A stretch of DNA of 64,000 bases from Acetobacteraceae bacterium. GTDB lineage: Bacteria > Pseudomonadota > Alphaproteobacteria > Acetobacterales > Acetobacteraceae. Numbering within the stretch: the first letter of the stretch is position 1; each line of letters begins with the position of its first letter. Under the pieces are notes generated by a model. That model was not told the DNA's origin. It made no database searches and worked only from the letters and a program-made list of their open reading frames with translations. A program made the position numbers and the translations under genes. The stretch covers positions 26,616-90,615 of the forward strand of contig JAIYDD010000217.1 in assembly GCA_027487675.1 (NCBI GenBank). The letters are read 5' to 3'. Shown piece by piece: positions 34,959-42,766 of this stretch.

Positions 34959-35525
34959 GTGAGGTTGCGCGTTCTGCTGATCGACGGCGAGCCCGACAGG
35001 GCCGCGGCCGTGAAAGCCGGGCTGGAGGCGGCGGGCGTCGCCGTGGTCGCCGTTGCGCCCGACATCGCCGACCTGACGCGCATGGTGCGGGAAGCGGCGG
35101 CCGACGTGATCGTCTGCGACCTGGACGACCCCGGCCGCGACGCGCTGGAGAGCATGCGCGCCCTCCATCGCGACGAACCGCGCCCTGTCGTCGTCTTCGC
35201 CGCGCGCGGCGAGCCCGACCAGATCGAGGCGGCGATCGAGGCCGGCGTCGCGGCCTATGTCGTGGAAGGCCTGGCGCCGACGCGGGTGCGGCCGGTGATC
35301 GAGGTGGCGATCCGCCGCTTCCGCGCCCACCAGGCGCTGCGCGCCCGGCTGGAGGAGGCGCAGGCGACATTGGCCGACCGCGTGATCATCGAACGTGCCA
35401 AGGGCATGCTGATGCAGCGCCGGCGGCTGTCGGAGGAAGAAGCCTACCGGGCGATGCGGCGTGCCGCGATGGATCGCGGGGAAAGGCTGGCGCAGGTCGC
35501 GGAGCGCATCCTGCACGAAATCTAG
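34959..35525 (+). CDS. nasT: NasT/AmiR-family response regulator with ANTAR domain
   Basis: A 188-residue transcription antiterminator. A pseudo-receiver domain comes first (VLLIDGEPDRAAAVKAGLE, then VIVCDLDDPG), followed by a coiled coil and a C-terminal ANTAR RNA-binding domain (ADRVIIERAKGMLMQRRRLSEEEAYRAMRRAAMD). ANTAR proteins bind paired hairpins in leader RNA and prevent termination. NasT is held inactive by NasS until nitrate or nitrite arrives. GTG 34959 is taken as start; TTG 34965 is better spaced from GGAAGGGG. The RNA target candidate and nasS follow directly. Confidence 0.88.
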   Translation: MRLRVLLIDGEPDRAAAVKAGLEAAGVAVVAVAPDIADLTRMVREAAADVIVCDLDDPGRDALESMRALHRDEPRPVVVFAARGEPDQIEAAIEAGVAAYVVEGLAPTRVRPVIEVAIRRFRAHQALRARLEEAQATLADRVIIERAKGMLMQRRRLSEEEAYRAMRRAAMDRGERLAQVAERILHEI

Positions 35526-35635
35526 GCGCGATGGTCATTACTTGCGCGACCTTCGGCCTCCGAACCCCGGATCGCCACCCAAAGGGGCAGTTTTTCCGCT
35601 TCCGTTGATCGGGAAGGCCGTGCATACGAAGGGTC

Positions 35636-35684
35636 GCCGCAGCGATGCGGCCGGGGCCCGCCGCAACGGCGTGGCGGGCGCCCG
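35636..35684 (+). promoter_or_regulatory. ANTAR (NasT) target: paired hexaloop hairpins in the nas leader
   Basis: Two adjacent hairpins each carry a six-base loop with A at position 1 and G at position 4, the ANTAR target rule. P1 is 35636-35651: GCCGC, loop AGCGAT, GCGGC. P2 is 35652-35684: CGGG plus GCCCGCCGC, loop AACGGC, then GTGGCGGGC, a bulged G, and CCCG. The pair starts 110 bp after nasT and ends 59 bp before nasS. A C/T-rich tract (about 35688-35702) follows. The terminator that it would compete with is not obvious. Confidence 0.7.
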
Positions 35685-35743
35685 GGGCCTTCCTCCTCCC
35701 CACCCTCGCGGTCCAACGGCGGCCCGCGGATCACGGCGCAGCG

Positions 35744-36868
35744 ATGCGCCCGCGGATCCCGATCGCCATGGCGCCCGCCCTCCATCTCGGCACCCAGGCC
35801 CAGCTCCGCATCGGCTACGTCACGCTGACGGATGCCGCGCCGCTGATCGTGGCCGATGCGCTCGGCCTGTTCGCCGCCGCCGGGGTGCGCGTGCATCTCT
35901 CGCCCGAGCGGTCCTGGGCGGGGCTGCGCGACAAGGTCGCCTTCGGCGCGCTGGAGGCGGCGCACATGCTGGCGCCGATGGCGGTCGCGCTGGCGATCGG
36001 CGCGGGCGGGCTGAAGCGGCGGCTCGACGTCACGCTGCGGATGTCGCGCAACGGCAACACCTTCGTGCTGTCGCATGCGCTGGCCAATGCGGTGCAGGGC
36101 TATGCCGCGCCGCTGGGCGCCAAGGCCTTCGCCGCCGCGCTGCATGCGCGCGCCGAGGACGGGATGCCGCCGCCCACCCTCGGCATCGTCTTCCCGCATT
36201 CCTCGCACAACTACCTGGTGCGCGAATGGCTCGCCTCCGGCGGGCTCGATCCGGACCATGACTGCCGCATGGTGGTGGTGCCGCCGCCGCAGATGGCGCG
36301 CGCGCTGGGCGACGGCGCGATCGAGGGATTCTGCGCGGGCGAGCCCTGGGGCAGCCATGCGGTGGCGCTCGGCGTCGGGCGCTTCGCCTTCACCACCGGC
36401 GACATCTGGCCCGACCATCCCGAGAAGGTGCTGGCCTTCGCGGAAGACCTGGCGGCGCGCGAGCCCGACGCGGTGGTGGCCGCCACCGCCGCGGTGATCG
36501 AGGCGCAGCGCTGGCTGGTCGATCCCGACAACCGCGCGGCCGCGACCGCCCTGCTGGCGCAGCGCGCCTTCCCGACGCTGGCATCCGCCACCATCGGCGC
36601 CGTGCTGGCCGGCCAGGTGGCGGCGCCGCCCGGCGGGCTGCCGCACCAGCTGCCGCATCCGACGCGCTTCGATCCCGGCGCGCCGCCATCCGCCGAATGG
36701 GCGGCGCGCTGGTACGCGGCGATGCGGCGCTGGGGCCACCTGCCGGCCGGCGCTTCCGAAGCCGATGCCCGCGCCCCCTGGCGCCCCGACCTCTGGCAGC
36801 GCGCGGCCGGACGCCTCGCGCCGCTGCCGCATGCCTCCACCGCCGCCCCGAAGGAGCCCCGCGCATGA
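35744..36868 (+). CDS. nasS: NasS-like cytoplasmic nitrate/nitrite sensor
   Basis: A 374-residue NrtA-family binding protein without a signal peptide, the hallmark of NasS. The core begins LRIGYVTLTDAAPLIVADALGLF, and conserved segments include SRNGNTFVLSHAL, IVFPHSSHNYLVREWLASGGLDPDHD and FCAGEPWGSHAV. NasS binds NasT in the absence of nitrate or nitrite and frees it when ligand binds. ATG 35744 is used; ATG 35768 is also possible. It overlaps the nrtA start by four bases. Lying downstream of the ANTAR element, it would be under the control it exerts. Confidence 0.85.
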   Translation: MRPRIPIAMAPALHLGTQAQLRIGYVTLTDAAPLIVADALGLFAAAGVRVHLSPERSWAGLRDKVAFGALEAAHMLAPMAVALAIGAGGLKRRLDVTLRMSRNGNTFVLSHALANAVQGYAAPLGAKAFAAALHARAEDGMPPPTLGIVFPHSSHNYLVREWLASGGLDPDHDCRMVVVPPPQMARALGDGAIEGFCAGEPWGSHAVALGVGRFAFTTGDIWPDHPEKVLAFAEDLAAREPDAVVAATAAVIEAQRWLVDPDNRAAATALLAQRAFPTLASATIGAVLAGQVAAPPGGLPHQLPHPTRFDPGAPPSAEWAARWYAAMRRWGHLPAGASEADARAPWRPDLWQRAAGRLAPLPHASTAAPKEPRA

Positions 36869-38139
36869 CGGACTTCACGCCCACCCGCCGCCAGGCGATC
36901 GCCGCCACCGCGGTCCTGCTGGCCGCCGCCCGCGCCGCCACCCCGCGCGGCGCCTTCGCGCAGGGCACGACGACGCCGGAGCTGCGCAAGGCGACGCTGG
37001 GCTTCATCGCGCTGACCGACAGCGCGCCGCTGATCATCGCGCGCGAGAAGGGCTTCTTCGCGAAGCACGGCATGACGGAGGTGGAGGTGGCGCGCCAGGC
37101 GAGCTGGGGCGCCACGCGCGACAACCTGGTGCTGGGCGGCGGCCGCGGCGGCATCGATGGCTGCCACCTGCTGACGCCGATGGCCTACCTGATCCACATG
37201 GGCCGCGTGGTGCAGAACAACCAGCCGGTGCCGATGGCGATCCTGGCGCGGCTGAACACCAACGGCCAGGGCATCAGCGTGGCGGCGAAGCACGCCGCAG
37301 TCGGCACCCGGCTGGATGCGGCGCCGCTGCGGCGCGCGGTGAATGCCGACAGCAAGGTCGCGATGACCTTCCGCGGCGGCACGCACGACATGTGGATCCG
37401 CTACTGGCTGGCCGCCGGCGGCATCGACCCGGAACGCGACGTCTCCACCATCGTCGTGCCGCCGCCGCAGATGGTCGCCAACATGCGCGTCGGCACGATG
37501 GACGCCTTCTGCGTGGGCGAGCCGTGGAACGCGCAGCTGGTCGCGCAGCGCCTGGGCTACACCGCGCTGGTCACCGGGGAGCTGTGGAAGGACCACCCGG
37601 AGAAGGTGTTCGCGCTGCGCGGCGACTTCGTGGCGCAGAACCCGCGCGCGACCGAGGCGCTGACGGCCGCGGTGATCGAGGCCGCGCGCTGGTGCGACGA
37701 GCCCGCGAACAAGCAGGAGATGTGCGAGATCCTGGGCCGCCGCGCCTGGTTCAACGTGCCCGTCGCCGACATCATCGGCCGGATGCGCGGGGAAGTCGAT
37801 TACGGCGACGGCCGGCGCGTCACCAACACCGACATCACCATGAAGTTCTGGCGCGACCATGCCAGCTATCCGTTCCGCAGCCACGATCTGTGGTTCCTGG
37901 TCGAGAACATGCGCTGGGGCATCCTGCCCGAGGGCCTCGACACCGCGCCGCTGCTCGCCCAGGTGAACCGGGAGGACATCTGGCGCGCCGCCGCCGCGCG
38001 CGCCGGCGTGCCGAACGCCGAGACGCCCGCCGGCACCTCCCGCGGGCGGGAGACCTTCTTCGACGGCAAGGTCTTCGACCCGGAGAACCCGGCCGCCTAC
38101 CTGAACTCACTCGCCATCAAGAAGCTGACGGCGGCCTGA
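36865..38139 (+). CDS. nrtA: Nitrate ABC transporter substrate-binding protein
   Basis: A 424-residue periplasmic binding protein of the NrtA/CmpA family. It has a Tat-like leader (TRRQAIAATAVLLAAARA, cleaved near GAFAQ). The mature part repeats the pattern of the NasS gene upstream but longer: LGFIALTDSAPLIIAREKGFF, GGRGGIDGCHLLTPMAYL and FCVGEPWNAQLV. Length is typical. The site aaggag precedes ATG 36865. It hands nitrate or nitrite to NrtB and NrtC encoded next. Confidence 0.9.
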   Translation: MTDFTPTRRQAIAATAVLLAAARAATPRGAFAQGTTTPELRKATLGFIALTDSAPLIIAREKGFFAKHGMTEVEVARQASWGATRDNLVLGGGRGGIDGCHLLTPMAYLIHMGRVVQNNQPVPMAILARLNTNGQGISVAAKHAAVGTRLDAAPLRRAVNADSKVAMTFRGGTHDMWIRYWLAAGGIDPERDVSTIVVPPPQMVANMRVGTMDAFCVGEPWNAQLVAQRLGYTALVTGELWKDHPEKVFALRGDFVAQNPRATEALTAAVIEAARWCDEPANKQEMCEILGRRAWFNVPVADIIGRMRGEVDYGDGRRVTNTDITMKFWRDHASYPFRSHDLWFLVENMRWGILPEGLDTAPLLAQVNREDIWRAAAARAGVPNAETPAGTSRGRETFFDGKVFDPENPAAYLNSLAIKKLTAA

Positions 38140-38143
38140 GACG

Positions 38144-39022
38144 ATGAACGCCATCTCGCCCCCGCCCGCCCCGGCGACCGTGGCCGCGACCGCGCCGGTG
38201 CCGCCTGCCGCGCCATCCGCCGCGGCGCGCCTGCTGCCGCGGCTGCGCCACGCCGCGGCGGTGACGCTGCCGCCGCTCGGCCTCGTCGCGGCGCTGCTGC
38301 TGGTCTGGGAATGGGCGTCCTCCGGCCCCGCCGCGTCGCTGCCGGCGCCGTCGGTGGTGTGGGCCACCTCCTTCGAGCTGATCACCCGGCCCTTCTACGA
38401 CCGCGGCGGCCTCGACAAGGGGCTCGGCCTGCATCTCGCCGCGAGCCTCGAGCGCGTCGCGGTCGGCTTCGCGCTCTCGGCGGTGATCGGCGTCGCGCTC
38501 GGCATGCTGGTCGGCTCCTCGCGCATCGCGATGCGCGCGCTCGACCCGCTGTTCCAGGTGCTGCGCACCGTCCCGCCGCTGGCCTGGCTGCCGCTGTCGC
38601 TGGCCGCCTTCCGCGAGGCGCAGCCTTCGGCGATCTTCGTGATCTTCATCACCGCGGTCTGGCCGATCATCATCAACACCGCGGTCGGCGTGCGCAACGT
38701 GCCGGCCGACTACCGCAACGTGGCGCGCGTGATCCGCCTGTCGCCGGCCGACTGGTTCCTGCGCATCGTGGTGCCGGCGGCCGCGCCCTACATCTTCACG
38801 GGACTGCGCATCGGCGTCGGGCTTTCGTGGCTGGCGATCATCGCGGCCGAGATGCTGATCGGCGGCGTCGGCATCGGCTTCTTCGTCTGGGATGCGTGGA
38901 ACAGCTCCAACCTCTCCGACATCGTCGTGGCGCTGGTCTATATCGGCCTGGTCGGCTTCGTGCTGGACCGGCTGATGGCCTTCGCCGGCCGCGCCGTGAC
39001 GCGCGGCACCACAGAGCAGTGA
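38144..39022 (+). CDS. nrtB: Nitrate ABC transporter permease
   Basis: A 292-residue inner-membrane permease of the NrtB/SsuC family with about six helices after a Pro/Ala-rich N-terminus. The EAA-type loop is NVARVIRLSPADWFLRIVVPAAAPYIFTGLRIGVG. The conserved AEMLIGGVGIGFFVWDAWN in the last third is characteristic of nitrate permeases. It lies four bases after nrtA. Confidence 0.92.
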   Translation: MNAISPPPAPATVAATAPVPPAAPSAAARLLPRLRHAAAVTLPPLGLVAALLLVWEWASSGPAASLPAPSVVWATSFELITRPFYDRGGLDKGLGLHLAASLERVAVGFALSAVIGVALGMLVGSSRIAMRALDPLFQVLRTVPPLAWLPLSLAAFREAQPSAIFVIFITAVWPIIINTAVGVRNVPADYRNVARVIRLSPADWFLRIVVPAAAPYIFTGLRIGVGLSWLAIIAAEMLIGGVGIGFFVWDAWNSSNLSDIVVALVYIGLVGFVLDRLMAFAGRAVTRGTTEQ

Positions 39023-39033
39023 GGCACGCGGCC

Positions 39034-39825
39034 ATGGAACGTCCCTTCCTCGAGATCAGCCGCGTCTGCGTCCGCTTCGGCGCGGCGGCGCCGCTGGTGC
39101 TGAACGGCATCGACCTCAAGGTCCGCCAGGGCGAATACGTCGCGGTGATCGGGCATTCCGGTTGCGGCAAGTCCACGCTGCTCAACGTCGTCGCGGGCCT
39201 GCTGCCGGCGACGCAGGGCGGCGTGATCCTGGAAGGGACCGAGGTCGCCGACCCCGGGCCCGACCGCGCGGTGGTCTTCCAGAACCACAGCCTGCTGCCC
39301 TGGCTGACCTGCTACGAGAACGTGAAGCTGGCCGTGGACCGCACCGTCGGCCGTTCCATGCGGAAGGCGGAGCGCCACGACTGGACCATGCGGAACCTGG
39401 CGCTGGTGCGGATGGAGGGCCATGCGGCGAAGCGCCCGCACGAGATCTCGGGCGGGATGAAGCAGCGCATCGGCATCGCCCGCGCGCTGGCGATGCGGCC
39501 CAAGGTGCTGCTGCTGGACGAGCCCTTCGGCGCGCTGGACGCGCTGACGCGCGCGCACCTGCAGGACCAGGTGATGGCGATCCATGCCAGCCTCGGCACC
39601 ACCGTCATGATGATCACGCACGACGTGGACGAGGCGGTGCTGCTGTCCGACCGCATCGTGATGATGACCAACGGGCCGAACGCCACGATCGGCGAGGTGC
39701 TGGAGGTGGACCTGCCGCGCCCGCGCGACCGGCTGGCGCTGGCGTCCGAGCCGCGGTTCCTGGCGGCGCGGGAAGCGGTGCTGCGCTTCCTGCACGAACG
39801 CCACGCGCTGCCGGCGGCGGCCTGA
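39034..39825 (+). CDS. nrtC: Nitrate ABC transporter ATPase
   Basis: A 263-residue ATPase. Walker A is IGHSGCGKST, Q-loop VFQNHSLLPWLTCYENV, signature ISGGMKQR, Walker B LLLDEPFGALD, switch His in MMITHDVDE. It lacks the NrtA-like C-terminal regulatory domain found in cyanobacterial NrtC, so it corresponds to NrtD or to the single ATPase of proteobacterial systems. It stops two bases before the FAD reductase gene. Confidence 0.92.
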   Translation: MERPFLEISRVCVRFGAAAPLVLNGIDLKVRQGEYVAVIGHSGCGKSTLLNVVAGLLPATQGGVILEGTEVADPGPDRAVVFQNHSLLPWLTCYENVKLAVDRTVGRSMRKAERHDWTMRNLALVRMEGHAAKRPHEISGGMKQRIGIARALAMRPKVLLLDEPFGALDALTRAHLQDQVMAIHASLGTTVMMITHDVDEAVLLSDRIVMMTNGPNATIGEVLEVDLPRPRDRLALASEPRFLAAREAVLRFLHERHALPAAA

Positions 39826-39827
39826 GC

Positions 39828-41015
39828 ATGCGCGTGCTGGTGATCGGCGCGGGCCCGGCGGGCGCGCGCTGCGCGGAACGGCTGGCGGAAGGCGGCGCGC
39901 GCGTCACGCTGGCGGGCGCGGAGCCCGCCCTGCCCTATGACCGCGTCTCGCTCGGCCGCGTGCTGGCGGGCGAGGCGGAGGCGCCGGCGCTGATCACCCA
40001 TGGGCCGGCGCGGCTGCGCGCGCTCGGCATCCGCTTCCTGCCGGCGACGCGCATCGTGGCGCTCGATCGCGCGGCGCGCGTCGCGCGGGATGCGCGCGGC
40101 GCGGCGCTGCCCTACAACCGCGCGGTGATCGCCACGGGGTCGGAGGCGGTGCGGCTGCCGCTGCCGGGCGCGGCGCTGCCGGGCGTGTTCCTCTACCGCA
40201 GCATCGCCGACGTGCATGCGATGCGCCGCGCCGCCTCGGGCGGGGCGCGGGCGGTGGTGGTGGGCGGCGGGCTGCTCGGGCTGGAAGCGGCGGCGTCGCT
40301 GTCGCGGCTCGGCGCGCGGGTGACGGTGGTGCATGCGGCCGGGCACCCGATGGAACGCCAGCTCGACGCCGAGGCGGGCGCGCTGCTGGCGCGCGAACTC
40401 GGCGCGACGCGGCGGCTGCGCTTCGAGATGCCGGCGGTCACCGCGGCGATCGAAGGCGCTGCGCAGGCGGAGGCGGTGGTGCTGGCCGATGGCCGGCGCA
40501 TCCCATGCGACCTGGTGGTGATGGCGGTCGGCGTGCGGCCTTCGGTGGCGCTGGCGCGCGAGGCGGGGCTGGTGGTGCGGCGCGGCATCGCGGTGGACGC
40601 GGCGATGCGCAGCAGCGACCCCGCGATCCTGGCGATCGGCGAATGCGCCGAGCACGAGGGCGAGGTGTGCGGCCTGGTGGCGCCGGCGCTGGCGATGGCG
40701 GAGGCCGCGGCGGCGACGCTGCGCGGCGCGGCGGCGGGCTATGCGAAGCGGCCGGATGCCGCCGCGCTCAAGGTCGCGGGCGTCGCGGTCTGGTCGGCGG
40801 GCGAGATCGCGCCGGCGGCGGCGGAGGCCGTGACGCTGTCCGACGAGGAGGCGGGGCTGCACCGGCGGCTCTGGCTGCGCGAGGGGCGGCTGGTGGGCGC
40901 GGTGCTCTACGGCGACACCGCGGATGCGCCCTTCTACCTGGACCTGCTGGCGAGCGGCCGGCCCGTCGCGCCGTTCCGCGCGGGGCTGGCCTTCGCCCGC
41001 GCGGAGGCCGCGTGA
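39828..41015 (+). CDS. NAD(P)/FAD-dependent reductase, NirB N-terminal-like (NasB-like)
   Basis: A 395-residue pyridine-nucleotide disulfide reductase-type protein. FAD motif VLVIGAGPAGARCAERL, NAD motif VVVGGGLLGLEAAASLSRLG, and the segment IGECAEHEGEVCGLVAPALAMAEAAA, which is typical of the N-terminal half of NADH-nitrite reductase NirB. It lacks the BFD and siroheme domains of NirB. Its place between the importer and the reductases suggests it donates electrons from NAD(P)H, most likely to nitrate reductase NasA as NasB does. The next ATG overlaps its stop by one base. Confidence 0.82.
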   Translation: MRVLVIGAGPAGARCAERLAEGGARVTLAGAEPALPYDRVSLGRVLAGEAEAPALITHGPARLRALGIRFLPATRIVALDRAARVARDARGAALPYNRAVIATGSEAVRLPLPGAALPGVFLYRSIADVHAMRRAASGGARAVVVGGGLLGLEAAASLSRLGARVTVVHAAGHPMERQLDAEAGALLARELGATRRLRFEMPAVTAAIEGAAQAEAVVLADGRRIPCDLVVMAVGVRPSVALAREAGLVVRRGIAVDAAMRSSDPAILAIGECAEHEGEVCGLVAPALAMAEAAAATLRGAAAGYAKRPDAAALKVAGVAVWSAGEIAPAAAEAVTLSDEEAGLHRRLWLREGRLVGAVLYGDTADAPFYLDLLASGRPVAPFRAGLAFARAEAA

Positions 41016-42766
41016 TGACGGAAGCGGGCTTCACCGGCGAGCAGCAGGAATACCTCAAGGGCTTCATGGCCGGCGTCGAGGCGCGGCGCGGCACGCTGTT
41101 GCCCGCTGGGATGCCCGCTGGGATGCCCGCCGGCGCAGCGGCAGGCGGCGCGCCGCCGGACGCGCTGCGCGCGGCGCAGGACGCGACCATCGCGCGCGGC
41201 GGCCGGCTGGTGCCGCAGGAGGAGGCGAAGCGCGCGCGCCACCCGCTCGACCGCTGGGACGAGATGACGGCGCGCGCCGAGGCCGGCGCCTTCCCGAAGC
41301 CGATCGACGACTTCATCGGCCGCTACCACGGCCTGTTCTTCGTGGGCCCCGCGCAGGACGCCTTCATGTGCCGCCTGCGCATCCCGGGCGGCATCCTGAC
41401 GGCCGCGCAGCTGGAGGGCATCGCCGACATCGCGCGCGACTGCGCGGCGCCGCATGCCGACATCACGACGCGCGCCAACCTGCAGCTGCGGGAGATCCCG
41501 GCGGCGCGCGGCGTGGAGGTGGTGCAGCGCCTGGCCGAGCTCGGCATCATCCCGCGCGGCACCGGCGCGGACAACATCCGCAACATCACCGCGAGCCCGA
41601 CCGCCGGGATCGACCCGCAGGAGCTGGCGGACACCCGCCCGCTGGTGCGCGCGCTGCACCACCACGTCCTGAACACCCGCGACCTCTTCGCGCTGCCGCG
41701 CAAGTTCAACATCTCGGTCGCCGGCGGCGGCGCGGTGGAGGTGCTGGAGGAGACGAACGACATCAGCCTGCGCGCGGTGATGGCGCCCGGCGGGCTGCGC
41801 TACCGCCTCGCGCTCGGCGGCATCACCGGCCATCGCGACTTCGCGCGGCCGGCCGGCGTGGTGGTGCGGCCGGAGGATGCGGTGCGCGTCTGCGACGCCG
41901 TCCTGCGCGTCTTCATCGCGGAGGGCGACCGCACCGACCGCAAGGCGGCGCGGCTGAAATACGTGCTCGACCGGCTGGGGCTGGACGCCTTCCTGGGCCT
42001 CGTCGAGCAGCGCCTGGGACAGCAGCTGGAACGGGTGGAGGAAGCGGCGCTGCGCCACGCGCCGCCGGCCGCCAAGCACGGGCATCTCGGCATCCATCGC
42101 CAGAAGCAGGACGGGCTGCACTACATCGGGCTGGTCACGCCGGTCGGGCGGCTGGGGCTCGGGCAGCTGCGCGGCATCGCCGAGCTGGCGCGGCGCTTCG
42201 GCAGCGGCACCATCCGGCTGACGGTCTGGCAGAACCTGCTGGTCAGCGACATCCCGGATGCGCGGCTCGAGGAGGCCTGCGCGGCGATCGCGGCCCTCGG
42301 GCTGGGGTGGCAGGCATCCAACCTCCGCGGCGGGCTGGTGGCCTGCACCGGCAATGCGGGCTGCAAGTTCGCCGCCAGCGACACCAAGCGGCATGCGGCG
42401 GCGCTGGCAGAGTTCCTCGATGCGCGGATCGCGGTGGATGCGCCGGTGAACATCCACCTCACCGGCTGCCACCATTCCTGCGCGCAGCATTACGTGGCCG
42501 ATATCGGGCTGCTCGGCGCGAAGGTCGAGCGCGGCGAGGACCTCGTCGAAGGCTACGACCTGCATGTCGGCGGCGGCGCCGGGCCGGAGCAGAAGATCGG
42601 CCGGCTGGTGCTGCCCAAGGTCGCGCAGGACCTGCTGGGCCCCGCGGTGCTGGCGCTGCTGCGGGGCTGGATGCGCGACCGCGCGCCGGGCGAGAGCTTC
42701 CAGTCCTTCACCGCGCGCCACGACGACGCCGCGCTGCGCGCGCTGGCGGAGGCCGGGCCGGCATGA
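41015..42766 (+). CDS. nirA: Ferredoxin-type nitrite reductase, siroheme/4Fe-4S
   Basis: A 583-residue NirA-family reductase that takes nitrite to ammonium with six electrons. The siroheme-4Fe-4S cysteines are C444 and C450 (CTGNAGC) and C485 and C489 (CHHSC), the classic C-x5-C-x34-C-x3-C. Two sulfite/nitrite-reductase halves are visible, each with a ferredoxin-like and a siroheme-binding segment (for example THANLQ-like TTRANLQLREIP). A Gly-Met-Pro-Ala repeat lies near residues 28-37. The N-terminal FTGEQQEYLKGFMAG resembles the start of the next protein. It starts one base before the upstream stop ends. Confidence 0.92.
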   Translation: MTEAGFTGEQQEYLKGFMAGVEARRGTLLPAGMPAGMPAGAAAGGAPPDALRAAQDATIARGGRLVPQEEAKRARHPLDRWDEMTARAEAGAFPKPIDDFIGRYHGLFFVGPAQDAFMCRLRIPGGILTAAQLEGIADIARDCAAPHADITTRANLQLREIPAARGVEVVQRLAELGIIPRGTGADNIRNITASPTAGIDPQELADTRPLVRALHHHVLNTRDLFALPRKFNISVAGGGAVEVLEETNDISLRAVMAPGGLRYRLALGGITGHRDFARPAGVVVRPEDAVRVCDAVLRVFIAEGDRTDRKAARLKYVLDRLGLDAFLGLVEQRLGQQLERVEEAALRHAPPAAKHGHLGIHRQKQDGLHYIGLVTPVGRLGLGQLRGIAELARRFGSGTIRLTVWQNLLVSDIPDARLEEACAAIAALGLGWQASNLRGGLVACTGNAGCKFAASDTKRHAAALAEFLDARIAVDAPVNIHLTGCHHSCAQHYVADIGLLGAKVERGEDLVEGYDLHVGGGAGPEQKIGRLVLPKVAQDLLGPAVLALLRGWMRDRAPGESFQSFTARHDDAALRALAEAGPA

